Assembly: GCF_900142475.1 (NCBI RefSeq)
Contig: NZ_FRAY01000003.1
Span: forward strand, 124,001-188,000
DNA: 64,000 nt
Source of the DNA: Fibrobacter sp. UWH4
Lineage (GTDB): Bacteria > Fibrobacterota > Fibrobacteria > Fibrobacterales > Fibrobacteraceae
Direction of reading: 5' to 3'
Below the pieces are notes generated by a model. It was not told the origin of the DNA. It worked only from the letters and a program-made list of their open reading frames with translations, and searched no databases. Both the position numbers and the translations under genes were made by a program. This document shows, piece after piece, positions 1 through 9,246 of this stretch (positions are counted from its first letter, which is position 1; every line of letters starts with the position of its first letter).

Positions 1-1
1 C

Positions 2-1714
2 TTGCTGTTCTACATCAACTTTGCCGACGGCACCCGTATGGAGCAGCGTGAACACGATTACTGGGTCTCCGTAATGAGCCGCAACGTTCAGGACTTGAAC
101 AGCCGTGGTATGGGCATTACGGCCCTTCCGGATCCGAACGAACTCATCGACATGCGTCAGAATATCGAGCATGCCAAGATCCGTATGGAAACGCTCAAGG
201 CTCGCGGTGCAAGCGATGCTCAGCTTGCAACCCTGCAGCGTGAAATCGACGATTACTCCAATTCTGCCGTCTGGCAGAACTGGCAGAAAATCGAGAACGG
301 TTTTGCCCAGGTGGGTGCCCGCGCTCCGTTCCCTGATGCCGTGCATTTGGAAGTCCGCGAACGTGACTATTTCTACACGCCTGCCTTCATTTTCATGAGT
401 ATGATTTACGGTATCGGTGCTGGTATCCTCGTGTTTATGGTGGCGACATCCTCCTTTGCCGCCTTTGCAAATCCGGTGGCCGCCGCCTTGGTGGCTGTGT
501 CCTTCCTGGTGCCCTGCATTTCGAACTACAAGGAACATGATCGTTCCGGCCTCTGGGTACCTTGGGATTACGCTTTCAACCTGCTCAATAGCTGCCGTCC
601 GAACGCCATCCTCTTTACGAACGGTGACAACGATACCTTCCCGCTTTGGTTTGCCCAGGAAGTGGCTGGTGTGCGTAAGGATGTTCGCGTGGTGAACCTC
701 TCGCTCGGCAATACCGACTGGTACATCAAGCAGATGCTCGACAACGAGCCGATTCTGAAGCTCAGCTACGACAAGGCCGCTATCGACCGCGACATGGTGC
801 TCGACAATAGCTCTGCTTCTAACCCGAACCATCAGGTGTCTACTTGGGTGAAAAACGCCCAGCGCCTGATGCCGCAGCTCAAGAACCGTATCGATGCTAT
901 GGAAGGCCAGCAGCTTTCTGCGGCCGATTCCGCTAAGCTCATGCAGTTCAAGGTGCATTACCAGGTGTGGGATGCTTTTACCGAATGGGCTAACCGTACC
1001 CGTAGCGGCATGATGCTCACGCAGCATAAGCTGGTGATTGACCTTGCTCTCCAGAATATGGACAAGCCGATTGAAATTTCGACGACCGTCGGTACGTCCA
1101 ACTTCATGGGTCTTGAAAAGTACATGGTGCAAGAAGGCATGGTCTACAACTTCGTGAAGGGTGACCTGAACCCGAAGCGTAACGCCTTCGATGCAAAGTA
1201 CACGGCAAACCTGATTGATTCCGTGTTCAAGTTCCGTGGCCTTGGCGATGGTACCGCTTATATCAACAGCGAAACGGAACGTCTCCTTTCGGGCTACGTG
1301 TCGCTTTACCTGCAGATTTCGTTCGATACCCGCGACAAGATTTCGAACCTCCGCAACAGCCATCCGTTTACGGCCGAAAAGAAGGCCCAGGTGGATAGCC
1401 TTGCCGCCTCTGCTTCCAAGTACCTTGAATTGGGTATGAAGCAGTTCCCCTCGGAATGGCGTAATTACTGGGCTGCCGCATTTGTCTACGAAGCTGCAGG
1501 CCAGAAGGCCAAGGCTCAGGAAGTGCTGAACCGCGGTCTCGAAAACGTGCCTGCCTACGAAGAAGGCGGTCGCGCACGTCTCCTCATGAGTGGTCGCCAG
1601 ATCGAGATGATGTCCGACGAACCGCTCAAGGTCGAAGCTCCGGCTGAACCCGCTACGGATTCCGCCGAGAAGGATTCTGCAAAGGAACCTGCGGTGGTTG
1701 CTGCCGCAGAATAA
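2..1714 (+). CDS. DUF2723 family membrane protein, C-terminal part
   Basis: The reading frame is open from the window edge, so the true start lies upstream and only about 570 C-terminal residues are visible. Two membrane segments lie near residues 128-172. They are followed by a soluble part with the DUF2723 hallmark 'LFTNGDNDTFPLWFAQEV', then an Ala-rich tail after a helical, TPR-like end. DUF2723 proteins are many-pass membrane proteins thought to be protein or lipid glycosyltransferases of the GT-C type. That is family knowledge; no catalytic residue can be assigned here. It is followed 30 bp later by a GT2 glycosyltransferase and then a polyprenol-phosphate mannose synthase, which would make the lipid-linked sugar donor a GT-C enzyme uses. 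This supports a surface glycosylation operon. Confidence 0.8.
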   Translation: MLFYINFADGTRMEQREHDYWVSVMSRNVQDLNSRGMGITALPDPNELIDMRQNIEHAKIRMETLKARGASDAQLATLQREIDDYSNSAVWQNWQKIENGFAQVGARAPFPDAVHLEVRERDYFYTPAFIFMSMIYGIGAGILVFMVATSSFAAFANPVAAALVAVSFLVPCISNYKEHDRSGLWVPWDYAFNLLNSCRPNAILFTNGDNDTFPLWFAQEVAGVRKDVRVVNLSLGNTDWYIKQMLDNEPILKLSYDKAAIDRDMVLDNSSASNPNHQVSTWVKNAQRLMPQLKNRIDAMEGQQLSAADSAKLMQFKVHYQVWDAFTEWANRTRSGMMLTQHKLVIDLALQNMDKPIEISTTVGTSNFMGLEKYMVQEGMVYNFVKGDLNPKRNAFDAKYTANLIDSVFKFRGLGDGTAYINSETERLLSGYVSLYLQISFDTRDKISNLRNSHPFTAEKKAQVDSLAASASKYLELGMKQFPSEWRNYWAAAFVYEAAGQKAKAQEVLNRGLENVPAYEEGGRARLLMSGRQIEMMSDEPLKVEAPAEPATDSAEKDSAKEPAVVAAAE

Positions 1715-1744
1715 TCGAGCTTGAAAATAAATTAAGGTAATTTC

Positions 1745-2680
1745 ATGGATTTGAGTCTTGTCATTCCGGTCAAGGAAGAAAGTGAAAATCTTCCCGAACT
1801 CCTTAAGGAAATCGTCGACGCTATCAATCCGACGGGTTTCGAGTTCGAAGTAATCATTATCGATGACGGTAGCCGCGATAATACTTGGGACGTGATTGAG
1901 AATTTGTCGAAGGAGTATTCCTTTATTCGCGCTTTCCGCTTCCAGTTCAATTGCGGAAAGGCGGCAGGGCTCGCTTTCGGTTTCTCCAAGGCGCGTGGCA
2001 AGTACGTGGCGACCTTGGACGGAGACTTGCAGGACGATCCCCTTGAAATTCCGAAGATGATCAAGATTCTGGAAAGCGGCTACGACCTTGTTTCGGGTTG
2101 GAAGATTCGTCGCCTGGATCCGTGGCACAAGACTTGGCCTTCCAAGTTGTTCAACTTGACGGTTTCTATCGTCTGCGGCCAGCGTCTGCACGATTTTAAC
2201 TGCGGCATCAAGGCTTATCGCAGTTCCGTGGTGCGCTTTATCCACCTGTACGGTGACTACCACCGTTTTATCCCGGTGATGGCCAAGTGGCAGGGCTTCC
2301 GCATTACCGAGATGCCCGTGGCGCACCGTGCGCGTGTTCACGGTGTTTCCAAGTATGGCGTGTCCCGCCTGGTGTCCGGTTTCCTTGACCTGGTGTCGTT
2401 GATGTTTATGCGGAGCTTTGCCTCCAAGCCGCTCCACTTCTTTGGGCTTCTCGGCCTGATCTTCATGCTCATCGGTTTTGGCGTTTCGGGTTACTTTGGC
2501 TATGAATGGCTGCAGACGGGAGCTCTCCATGTGCGTCCGCTCCTTTTGGCGGGCGGATTCTCGCTGGTGATGGGCGTGCAGTTCATGTCGCTTGGCCTTT
2601 TGGGCGAAATGATGAACGGAAGCAAAAAACAGAGCTATCCTGTGGCCGAATCCATTCGAGAAATTGTAGATTTAGGTTAG
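1745..2680 (+). CDS. GT2 glycosyltransferase, polyprenyl-phosphate sugar transferase type
   Basis: A 311-residue protein with an N-terminal GT-A fold: 'SLVIPVKEESENL' at the start, the nucleotide-binding 'IDDGSRDNTW' near residue 40 and the metal-binding 'DGDLQDDP' near residue 93. Two membrane helices follow near residues 237-257 and 270-290. This architecture matches GtrB/ArnC/DPM1-like enzymes that move a sugar from a nucleotide donor to undecaprenyl phosphate at the inner membrane. The sugar cannot be read from sequence. It lies 30 bp after the DUF2723 gene and 13 bp before another GT2 gene on the same strand, so all are probably co-transcribed. Confidence 0.88.
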   Translation: MDLSLVIPVKEESENLPELLKEIVDAINPTGFEFEVIIIDDGSRDNTWDVIENLSKEYSFIRAFRFQFNCGKAAGLAFGFSKARGKYVATLDGDLQDDPLEIPKMIKILESGYDLVSGWKIRRLDPWHKTWPSKLFNLTVSIVCGQRLHDFNCGIKAYRSSVVRFIHLYGDYHRFIPVMAKWQGFRITEMPVAHRARVHGVSKYGVSRLVSGFLDLVSLMFMRSFASKPLHFFGLLGLIFMLIGFGVSGYFGYEWLQTGALHVRPLLLAGGFSLVMGVQFMSLGLLGEMMNGSKKQSYPVAESIREIVDLG

Positions 2681-2693
2681 GAGAAGTTTGTTT

Positions 2694-3407
2694 ATGGCGT
2701 ATCCCAAAAGTTTGGTCATTGTGCCTACCTATAACGAGAAGGAAAATATCCTGCTCATTATGGAGGCCATTTTAAAGCAGAACGAATGCCTCGAAATTCT
2801 CGTGGTAGACGACGGTAGCCCCGATGGAACGGGCGATATGGTGGAAGCGGAGGCGGCTAAGAATCCGCGGATTCACCTGTTGCGCCGTAAGGGCAAGATG
2901 GGCCTCGGCTCCGCTTACGTGACGGGCTTCAAGTGGGCTCTCGAACGCGACTACGAACGTGTGTTCGAAATGGACGCCGACTTTAGCCATGCGCCGACCG
3001 ACTTGAACCGCTTTCTGGAAACAGCCGAAGAAGCCGACCTGGTGCTCGGCAGCCGCTACCAGAATCACCGCATTAGCGTGGTGAACTGGGATTTGCGTCG
3101 CCTGATTCTCAGCTACGGTGCAAATGTCTACACTCGTATTGTGACGGGGCTCCCGATTAGCGATGCTACGGGCGGCTTCAAGTGCTTCCGTCGCGAAGCC
3201 CTGCAGGCTTTGAACCTCGACAAAATGAAGAGCGATGGTTACTGCTTCCAGATCGAGACGACCTTCAAAATTTGGAAAAAGGGCCTCCGCGTCAAGGAAA
3301 TTCCCATCATCTTTACGGACCGTACCCGCGGTACCTCCAAGATGAGCGGCGGCATTATCTCCGAAGCGTTTTTCCTGGTGCTCAAACTTCGCCTAGGACT
3401 TGCGTGA
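2694..3407 (+). CDS. Polyprenol monophosphomannose synthase-like GT2
   Basis: A 237-residue soluble GT2 enzyme without membrane helices, the size of single-domain DPM1/Ppm1. Motifs are 'VIVPTYNEKENI' at the N-terminus, 'VVDDGSPDGTGDMV' near residue 38, the DxD-like 'EMDADFSHAP' near residue 92 and 'DATGGFKCFRRE' near residue 157. The family makes polyprenyl-phosphate mannose from GDP-mannose as donor for membrane glycosyltransferases. The ATG at 2694 is preferred over a TTG at 2688 because AGGAG (2679-2683) lies 10 bases before the ATG and only 4 before the TTG. With the DUF2723 protein upstream this suggests an O-mannosylation-like route, which is inference. Confidence 0.85.
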   Translation: MAYPKSLVIVPTYNEKENILLIMEAILKQNECLEILVVDDGSPDGTGDMVEAEAAKNPRIHLLRRKGKMGLGSAYVTGFKWALERDYERVFEMDADFSHAPTDLNRFLETAEEADLVLGSRYQNHRISVVNWDLRRLILSYGANVYTRIVTGLPISDATGGFKCFRREALQALNLDKMKSDGYCFQIETTFKIWKKGLRVKEIPIIFTDRTRGTSKMSGGIISEAFFLVLKLRLGLA

Positions 3408-3466
3408 TGAATTTGGAAATTTTTTATTCCGAACTCTGAAATCTGAACTCCGAATTCTGAATTATT

Positions 3467-5113
3467 ATGTATTCCTGTTCCATTATCATTGTTGCTTATA
3501 ATTCTTGCGATTTCATTCCCGCATGCCTGAAGTCCGTTCGCGATGCATGCGAGGGTATCGATGCGCAGGTTATTGTGCTTGATAATGGCTCGGTCGAGCC
3601 GATTCTGCCCGAAATCAGACAGTTCTTCCCCGAAGTGGAATGGATTGATTCCAAGGAAAACCTCGGCTTTGGAAAGGGCTGCAACCTCGCCGAAAAGCGT
3701 GCAACCAAGCCCTACCTGTTCTTTATCAATCCCGATACGGTCGTTTCCCACGATTCCTTTACCAAGGTACTCGACTTCATGGAAGAGCACCCCGAATCGG
3801 GAACGGTGGGCTGCCGCATTCTGAATGAGGATGGCTCGCTCCAGTGGGCCTGTCGCCGTTCGTTCCCGACGATTGTTTCCGCGGTTTCTAAGACGATTGG
3901 CCTTGCCGCTCTCTTCCCGAAGAACAAGACCCTTGCAAGTTACAACATGACGTATGCCGACCCGGATGAAGTAACCGAGGTGGATGCCATCAGTGGCTCG
4001 TTCTTCTGCATGCGTCGCGACCTGTACGAAAAGCTGGGCGGTTTCGACGAAGACTTTTTCATGTACGGCGAGGACTTGGACCTGTGTTTCAGGGCGAAGG
4101 TTGCCGGATGCAAGAACTACTACACGCCTTCGACGAATATTCTGCATTTCAAGGGCCAGAGCTGCCGTACCCGCCGTTGGGATTCCTACCTGGACTTCTA
4201 CAAGGCGATGCTTATCTTTGTGCGTAAGCACAAGGATCTTTACTTTGTCCCGAATTTTCTCGTGTCGTTCGGCATCATGTTTGCGGCCTTCGTGGGCATG
4301 TTCTCCCGCCTGATTCCGAAGTTCTGGAAGATGTTCCTGGACTTGGGCGTGGTGGCGCTGTGGACGATTGTATTTTTGCCCGGTTTGGGAAACGAAGAAT
4401 ACATTTTTTCTTCCATTAAGAAATCCATAGAGGTTATAACTAAGTTTGAAGACTGGTGGCTTGTCGGCTTGGTCGCCATTATTAATATGGTCTTTCTTGT
4501 TTTCCGTGGGGAATACACAGAATCCAGCCTCAAGGGAGAAAAGTTCTTGCGGTACCTTGTGCCGCTGAACCTTCTTGCTGTTGGGGGGTATGAGGCGTTC
4601 CGTTACTTTGCACAATTTTCTTATGACCCAGGAGACAGGTCTACAATTTATCCCAATATTGGCTGGTGCGTCTATGTCGTTTGTTCCAGCCTCTTTATTC
4701 CGCTCGTTCTCCTTGCCTGGCGTCGTGTCGCATTTTGGATAAACTATTTCTACCGCATCTTCGCGAAAAAACGCCATCGCTCCATCTTGCTTGGTGGCCG
4801 CGAAGATTCTCTAAACAACTGGTTCGATCGTTACAACGTGATTCCCGGCATCGAAATTCTTGGTTGCGTGAGTTCGGAACCCGAAAAGATTTCCGAAGAA
4901 AACCGTCAGCACCTGCTGGGGAATGTTTCCGAGATGGAGTCCATTTGCAACCGGACCGGCTGTCGCGAGCTCCTGGTGGTCTCCAATTTCTCGGGATACC
5001 GCGAACCGTTTGACATCAAATGGCTCGATAGCCTCGGTTTACGCGTGTTTCTGTTGATCGGTAATGCGGCCGAGGGCAATTTTGCCCTTGTAAACCTGAA
5101 ATATTTGCACTAA
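3467..5113 (+). CDS. GT2 glycosyltransferase fused to a membrane/Rossmann-like module
   Basis: A 548-residue protein. Residues 1-240 are a rhamnosyltransferase-like GT2 domain ('IIIVAYNSCDF', 'VLDNGSVEP', 'INPDTVVSH', 'GEDLDLCFRAKVAGC'). Roughly residues 255-435 hold about five hydrophobic segments. The last 110 residues begin 'HRSILLGGREDSLNNWF' and run on as an alternating beta/alpha domain with 'LLVVSNFSG'. The membrane-plus-Rossmann part resembles the N-terminal half of polyprenyl glycosylphosphotransferases (WbaP/PglC-type long forms), but the catalytic sugar-phosphate transferase domain is absent. A GT2 fused to such a module is unusual. The role of the C-terminal part, perhaps nucleotide-sugar sensing or membrane scaffolding, is inference. 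Confidence 0.8.
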   Translation: MYSCSIIIVAYNSCDFIPACLKSVRDACEGIDAQVIVLDNGSVEPILPEIRQFFPEVEWIDSKENLGFGKGCNLAEKRATKPYLFFINPDTVVSHDSFTKVLDFMEEHPESGTVGCRILNEDGSLQWACRRSFPTIVSAVSKTIGLAALFPKNKTLASYNMTYADPDEVTEVDAISGSFFCMRRDLYEKLGGFDEDFFMYGEDLDLCFRAKVAGCKNYYTPSTNILHFKGQSCRTRRWDSYLDFYKAMLIFVRKHKDLYFVPNFLVSFGIMFAAFVGMFSRLIPKFWKMFLDLGVVALWTIVFLPGLGNEEYIFSSIKKSIEVITKFEDWWLVGLVAIINMVFLVFRGEYTESSLKGEKFLRYLVPLNLLAVGGYEAFRYFAQFSYDPGDRSTIYPNIGWCVYVVCSSLFIPLVLLAWRRVAFWINYFYRIFAKKRHRSILLGGREDSLNNWFDRYNVIPGIEILGCVSSEPEKISEENRQHLLGNVSEMESICNRTGCRELLVVSNFSGYREPFDIKWLDSLGLRVFLLIGNAAEGNFALVNLKYLH

Positions 5114-5195
5114 AAACGGCAATTTCCAACAAAAACTTTACACGTTGCACAAAAATGAGTTATTTTTTGTGTAAGTATTTGATTATTAAGGTTTT

Positions 5196-5441
5196 ATGTT
5201 CGATACAAATCTTTTGGATATTCTTTGCTGCCCCGAAACCAGGGGAAAGCTCAAGTTGGCATCTGACGAAATCATTGCCAAGGTGAATAATGCTATTTCT
5301 GCCGGTTCTGCCAAGAACGTTGCCGGTGAAAAAGTTTCTGAACCCCTGACCGAGGCGTTGGCCACCGAAGACGGTTCCAGGGTGTATCCGGTTCGCGAAG
5401 GAATACCTGTCCTTTTGGCGGACGAAGCAATTTTGCTCTAA
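5196..5441 (+). CDS. Trm112-like small protein
   Basis: An 81-residue protein that starts 'FDTNLLDILCCPETRGKL' and ends with 'VYPVREGIPVLLADEAILL', the two conserved ends of the Trm112/YcaR (UPF0434) family. The usual zinc ribbon is incomplete: the 'CCP' knuckle is present, but the second Cys of a CxxC is replaced within 'CPETRG', and the middle has a longer Ala/Ser-rich insert. Trm112 proteins activate methyltransferases in eukaryotes and archaea, while the bacterial role is not settled. Its stop is 9 bases before the ATG of the acidic TPR gene. Confidence 0.75.
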   Translation: MFDTNLLDILCCPETRGKLKLASDEIIAKVNNAISAGSAKNVAGEKVSEPLTEALATEDGSRVYPVREGIPVLLADEAILL

Positions 5442-5450
5442 GAGGTGATT

Positions 5451-8018
5451 ATGGCGGTGACGTTGGATTCCCTTAAAAAGACGATTGGCAAGAAGAATGT
5501 GAACTCTAGGGCGTTCGCATGGCTTGCTGACCTTGAACGAGAGGCGGGCAACTTGGACCAGGCTCTGCAGAGGGTCGATGGCGGCTTGACGCTCTATCCG
5601 AACGATGTGTCGGCAATGCTTGTCCGTTCCAAGATCCTGTTCCAGAAGGAAAGCTACGATGCCTGTATCCAGGAATGCGAGAAGGTCCTTGTTGCTGATC
5701 CTTTTAACTTGGCTGCCCAGCAGATTATGGGCGATGCCTACGATAAATTGGAAAACATTGGGGAACGCAACGTCTGTTATCGTCGCTTGCACGATATGGA
5801 CCCGCTGAACACCTTCTGGAAAGAAGAATACGATGTCGTGGTGGGCGCCGCCGCTGCCGCTCCTGCCGATGAATTCACGCTGAACGAACCGCAGGCGGAG
5901 GAAGCCGATGCTTCTGCAACCGATGTGGTTGAACCTGCTGGTGACGATCCGTTTGCAGCCCTCGCCTCCATGCTTCCGGGCAATGACGATGCCGATGATT
6001 CGGCGATGGAAGACCTGTCCGCTTCGCTGGATTCGGCGATGGATGCCATCAATAACGAATCTGCTGCCGATAAGCCGCTTGAAGAATTGAGCGAAGACGA
6101 GAACATTTCCAGTAGCGATGTTGGTTCGGCCCTGTCCGATATGTTCGGTCTTGAAGATGACCTTGAACCGGAAGAAGCTTCCGCTCCTGCCGCCGAGGCT
6201 TCTTCTGATATTCCTGCAAGCATTGATGACAATGCCGAAGCGAATGCGGCGAGTGTCTTTGGTGCCGCAGCTCCCGAAGCTCCCGCGGAAGACAAGCCGC
6301 AGAGCATCGACGATGCGTTCGGCGACATTTTTGGCGAAGACGAACTTCCCGAAGAAAAGCCGCAGCAGGCTTCGATTGACGCTCCTGCCGATGAACCGGC
6401 TCCCGCGGAAGACAAGCCGCAGAGCATCGACGATGCGTTCGGTGATATCTTCGGTGAAGATGAACTCCCTGAAGAAAAACCGCAGGCTTCTGAACCGATC
6501 GCCGATATTGCCGCTGAATCCGCCGCAGAACCCATTGCCGATGACCTTGAACTGCCGTCCGAGGACGGAGGCATTTTTGAGAAGTCCGCTGACGCCGATA
6601 TGAATTTGACGGCTGGTACGGCAGATGAACCCAAGGCCGATGAACCGACCACGATCGACAACGCCTTCGATTCGATCTTCGGCGAAGATGAATTGCCCGA
6701 AGAAAAGCCGCAGACTGCCGAGTCTTCTGCCGATGTTGCCGCGGATCTTTCCGATGACCTTGAACTGCCGTCTGAAGAAGGTGGCCTGTTCGAGAAGTCT
6801 GCCGATGCCGATATGAACCTGACGGGCGACTGGACTCCGGATGGAGCTCCGGTGAAAGAATCTCCCGCCATAGAAGAAGCTCCCGCCGAGGAACTTCCTG
6901 CTATCGAAGGAAACGCTTCTATTTTTGATGAACCCGCTCCTGTCGAAGAGGAATTGTCTCTTCCTGAAGAACCGGTAGCAGATGAAACCCTGAACTTTAC
7001 GGCTGAAGAAACAGCACCGGTTGCCGAAGAGGCCGCTCCTGCTCTTGACGAACCCGCCCCTGTCGAAGAGGAACTGCCGAGCGTTGCCGAAGAGGCTGCT
7101 CCGGCTCCCGCATCCGACGTTGACTTCAGTGTCGACAACGCTTTTGATTCTCTGTTCGGTAGCGACGATGACCTGCCCGAAGAAAAACCGCAGGCATCCG
7201 AACCTGAAACTATCGCCGAAGCTCCGGCGACGGAAGATGAATCGGTAAGTCTCGCGGAACAAGTGGACCAGGCCGAGACTGAACTTGAAATGCCCGAAGT
7301 CAAGTCTGAAAATACGGACCTTGCCAAGGAAATGGGTGGCGCCTTTGCATCGATGTTCGGTAACGAAGACGATGACTTGGACCTGCCGGCTGCAAAGACG
7401 GAAGCTGTTCCTGAATCTGTGTCTAATGACCAGGAAGCGACTGGTGCCGCTATCGAAGAATCTTTCGGCAATCTGTCTGAAGAATCGATTTCCAAGGACC
7501 TGGACGATTCGTTTGATAGTTTGTTCGGAAAGGATGAAGTTGCGGAGGACGCCGAAACTTTGGATGAATCCCTGACGATGCCGACCATCGAGGCTGCCCC
7601 TGCCGAAGACACTTTTGCTGCTGCTCCGGCGGATGCTCCTAAGGACTTGGATTCCCTTGAATCGGAGGTTTCCGGTGCTTTCAAGGGACTGTTTGATATG
7701 GATGACGATTCCTTGACCGAAGAAGACAAGCCTTCTAACAAGGGTGTCGATTTTCTGATGTCTGGTGATTCTGACGACGAAATTTCTGCGGGACTGATCA
7801 ACAATCCTGACGCTCCGTTGGATCGTGGTGCCTACGACTTGGACGAAAGCCTGAATACACCGACCTTGGCCGAAATCTATTTTGATCAGGGCAAGTACGG
7901 CAAGGCTCTTGAAATTTACAAGGATCTCGCCCAGAAGGAACCCGACAACGAAGAAATTGCAAAGCGCAAGGACGAAATTGAAAAACTCTATAACGACAAG
8001 TTCGGAGGCAATGCCTAA
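5451..8018 (+). CDS. Very acidic TPR protein with repeated AFxxxFG motifs
   Basis: An 855-residue protein without signal peptide. TPR-like helices fill about residues 15-125 and a final TPR lies near 803-850. Between them is a long, low-complexity Glu/Asp/Ala/Pro-rich stretch. Inside it a short hydrophobic motif recurs: 'IDDAFGDIFGEDELPEEKPQ' near residues 282 and 322, 'IDNAFDSIFGEDELPEEKPQ' near 400, a variant near 557, and looser copies near 223, 626, 683 and 740. The motif looks like an amphipathic binding peptide shown many times on a disordered acidic chain. The ATG at 5451 is preceded by AGAGGTGAT. The stop overlaps the pilT start (TAATG). The acidic-plus-TPR layout beside pilT recalls the cytoplasmic half of FimV, but homology is not shown. 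Function unknown. Confidence 0.85.
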   Translation: MAVTLDSLKKTIGKKNVNSRAFAWLADLEREAGNLDQALQRVDGGLTLYPNDVSAMLVRSKILFQKESYDACIQECEKVLVADPFNLAAQQIMGDAYDKLENIGERNVCYRRLHDMDPLNTFWKEEYDVVVGAAAAAPADEFTLNEPQAEEADASATDVVEPAGDDPFAALASMLPGNDDADDSAMEDLSASLDSAMDAINNESAADKPLEELSEDENISSSDVGSALSDMFGLEDDLEPEEASAPAAEASSDIPASIDDNAEANAASVFGAAAPEAPAEDKPQSIDDAFGDIFGEDELPEEKPQQASIDAPADEPAPAEDKPQSIDDAFGDIFGEDELPEEKPQASEPIADIAAESAAEPIADDLELPSEDGGIFEKSADADMNLTAGTADEPKADEPTTIDNAFDSIFGEDELPEEKPQTAESSADVAADLSDDLELPSEEGGLFEKSADADMNLTGDWTPDGAPVKESPAIEEAPAEELPAIEGNASIFDEPAPVEEELSLPEEPVADETLNFTAEETAPVAEEAAPALDEPAPVEEELPSVAEEAAPAPASDVDFSVDNAFDSLFGSDDDLPEEKPQASEPETIAEAPATEDESVSLAEQVDQAETELEMPEVKSENTDLAKEMGGAFASMFGNEDDDLDLPAAKTEAVPESVSNDQEATGAAIEESFGNLSEESISKDLDDSFDSLFGKDEVAEDAETLDESLTMPTIEAAPAEDTFAAAPADAPKDLDSLESEVSGAFKGLFDMDDDSLTEEDKPSNKGVDFLMSGDSDDEISAGLINNPDAPLDRGAYDLDESLNTPTLAEIYFDQGKYGKALEIYKDLAQKEPDNEEIAKRKDEIEKLYNDKFGGNA

Positions 8019-9130
8019 TGGCTGATCAGCAACCGCAACTTCGTATTGAAAAGCTGCTTCGTGAAATGGTGAACCGCAATGCGTCTGACTTGCATTTGCG
8101 CGTAGGGGTTCCTCCAGTCTATCGTATCAACGGTGCGCTGCAGCGTCCGTTTGATATCCGAGTTGACTCCTTGATGATGGATTCCTTCTTGGATGATATC
8201 ATGAACCGCGACCAGAAACAGCGCTTTGAAGCGAACAAGGAATGTGACTTTGCCGTGGGAGCCCGCGACATGGGTCGTTTCCGTGTGAACGTGTTCCGCC
8301 AGCGTGGAACGATTGCAGTCGTGATTCGTCATATCAAGGCGAAGATTCCTGCTTTCGAAGACCTGCATTTGCCCGAAGTGATTCGCGACATGTCTCTGAC
8401 CAAGCGCGGACTTGTGCTAGTTACAGGTACTACTGGTTCGGGTAAGTCGACGACATTGGCCGCCATGCTCGATTACATCAATCAGAACGAAGCGGTGAAT
8501 ATCATTACGGTCGAAGACCCGATTGAATACCTTTACCGCGATGACAAGGCCATTATTTCGCAGCGTGAAATTGGCGTGGATACGCTTTCGTATGCGAACG
8601 CCCTTCGTGCGGCGCTCCGTCAGGACCCGGATGTGCTTCTGGTGGGCGAAATTCGTGACCTGGAAACGATGCAGATTGCCTTGACCGCTGCTGATACGGG
8701 TCACATGGTGTTTGCGACGATCCATACCACGAACGCGACCGAAACGATTCACCGAGTGCTTTCGATGTACCCGCCGCACCAGCACGACGAAATCCGCTTG
8801 CTGCTTTCCGAAGTGCTGGCGGGCATTATTTCGCTCCGCTTGTTGCCGACCAAGGATGGTAACGGGCGAGTGCCTGCTGCCGAAATTTTGGTGAATACGG
8901 CTGCTATCAAGGAATACATCGAAGACAAGGACAAGAACGACTTGATCGAACAGGCTATTGCTGAAGGTCACATGCAGTACCGCAGCCAGACCTTCGACCA
9001 GGCGCTCCTGAAACTCTACGAAGAAGAAAAGATTTCGTTGGAAACGGCGATGAACGCTGCAACGAACCCCGATGACTTCGATCTTAAGATTCGCGGTATT
9101 TCGGGTACTTCTGAACGCAGCTGGATGTAG
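8018..9130 (+). CDS. pilT: Type IV pilus retraction ATPase PilT
   Basis: A 370-residue hexameric secretion ATPase of normal PilT length. It has the N-terminal 'NASDLHLRVGVPP' PAS-like domain, Walker A 'GTTGSGKST' near residues 136-144, the Asp box 'VEDPIEYLYRD', the Walker B region 'DPDVLLVGEIRD' near 202-213 and the His box 'TGHMVFATIHT'. It powers pilus disassembly and twitching at the inner-membrane base of the type IV pilus. Its ATG overlaps the TAA of the acidic TPR gene by one base (TAATG), so translation is probably coupled. A strong terminator follows at 9192-9221. PilU is the alternative within the family. Confidence 0.93.
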   Translation: MADQQPQLRIEKLLREMVNRNASDLHLRVGVPPVYRINGALQRPFDIRVDSLMMDSFLDDIMNRDQKQRFEANKECDFAVGARDMGRFRVNVFRQRGTIAVVIRHIKAKIPAFEDLHLPEVIRDMSLTKRGLVLVTGTTGSGKSTTLAAMLDYINQNEAVNIITVEDPIEYLYRDDKAIISQREIGVDTLSYANALRAALRQDPDVLLVGEIRDLETMQIALTAADTGHMVFATIHTTNATETIHRVLSMYPPHQHDEIRLLLSEVLAGIISLRLLPTKDGNGRVPAAEILVNTAAIKEYIEDKDKNDLIEQAIAEGHMQYRSQTFDQALLKLYEEEKISLETAMNAATNPDDFDLKIRGISGTSERSWM

Positions 9131-9191
9131 CCTAGGCGAAAGACGCAAGTCCCGAAGGGCCTTGCATCGAAGCATCTTGAATATAAGTGAT

Positions 9192-9221
9192 AAAAGTCCC
9201 CCGCATCCGCGGGGGACTTTT
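9192..9221. terminator. Bidirectional rho-independent terminator
   Basis: A near-perfect palindrome with GTCCCCCGC and GCGGGGGAC arms flanked by A and T runs. It lies between the convergent pilT (+) and the lipoprotein gene ending at 9247 (-), and can serve both. Confidence 0.85.
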
Positions 9222-9246
9222 ATGTGGTTGGGTTGGAGTAGGATTT

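Noticed and set aside
3239-4777. Minus-strand frame of 512 codons opposite the GT2 genes
   Set aside because: No family motif; the plus-strand frames hold clear GT2 motifs.
6298-7190. Possible tandem DNA repeat or CRISPR-like array
   Set aside because: The repetition is of protein motifs in one frame with irregular spacing; there are no identical direct repeats with unique spacers.
5160-7804. Long minus-strand frames (700 and 675 codons) opposite the acidic TPR gene
   Set aside because: They arise from the repetitive Glu/Asp/Ala codons of the plus-strand gene; the translations are low-complexity Ser/Ala or Phe/Arg-rich without domains.
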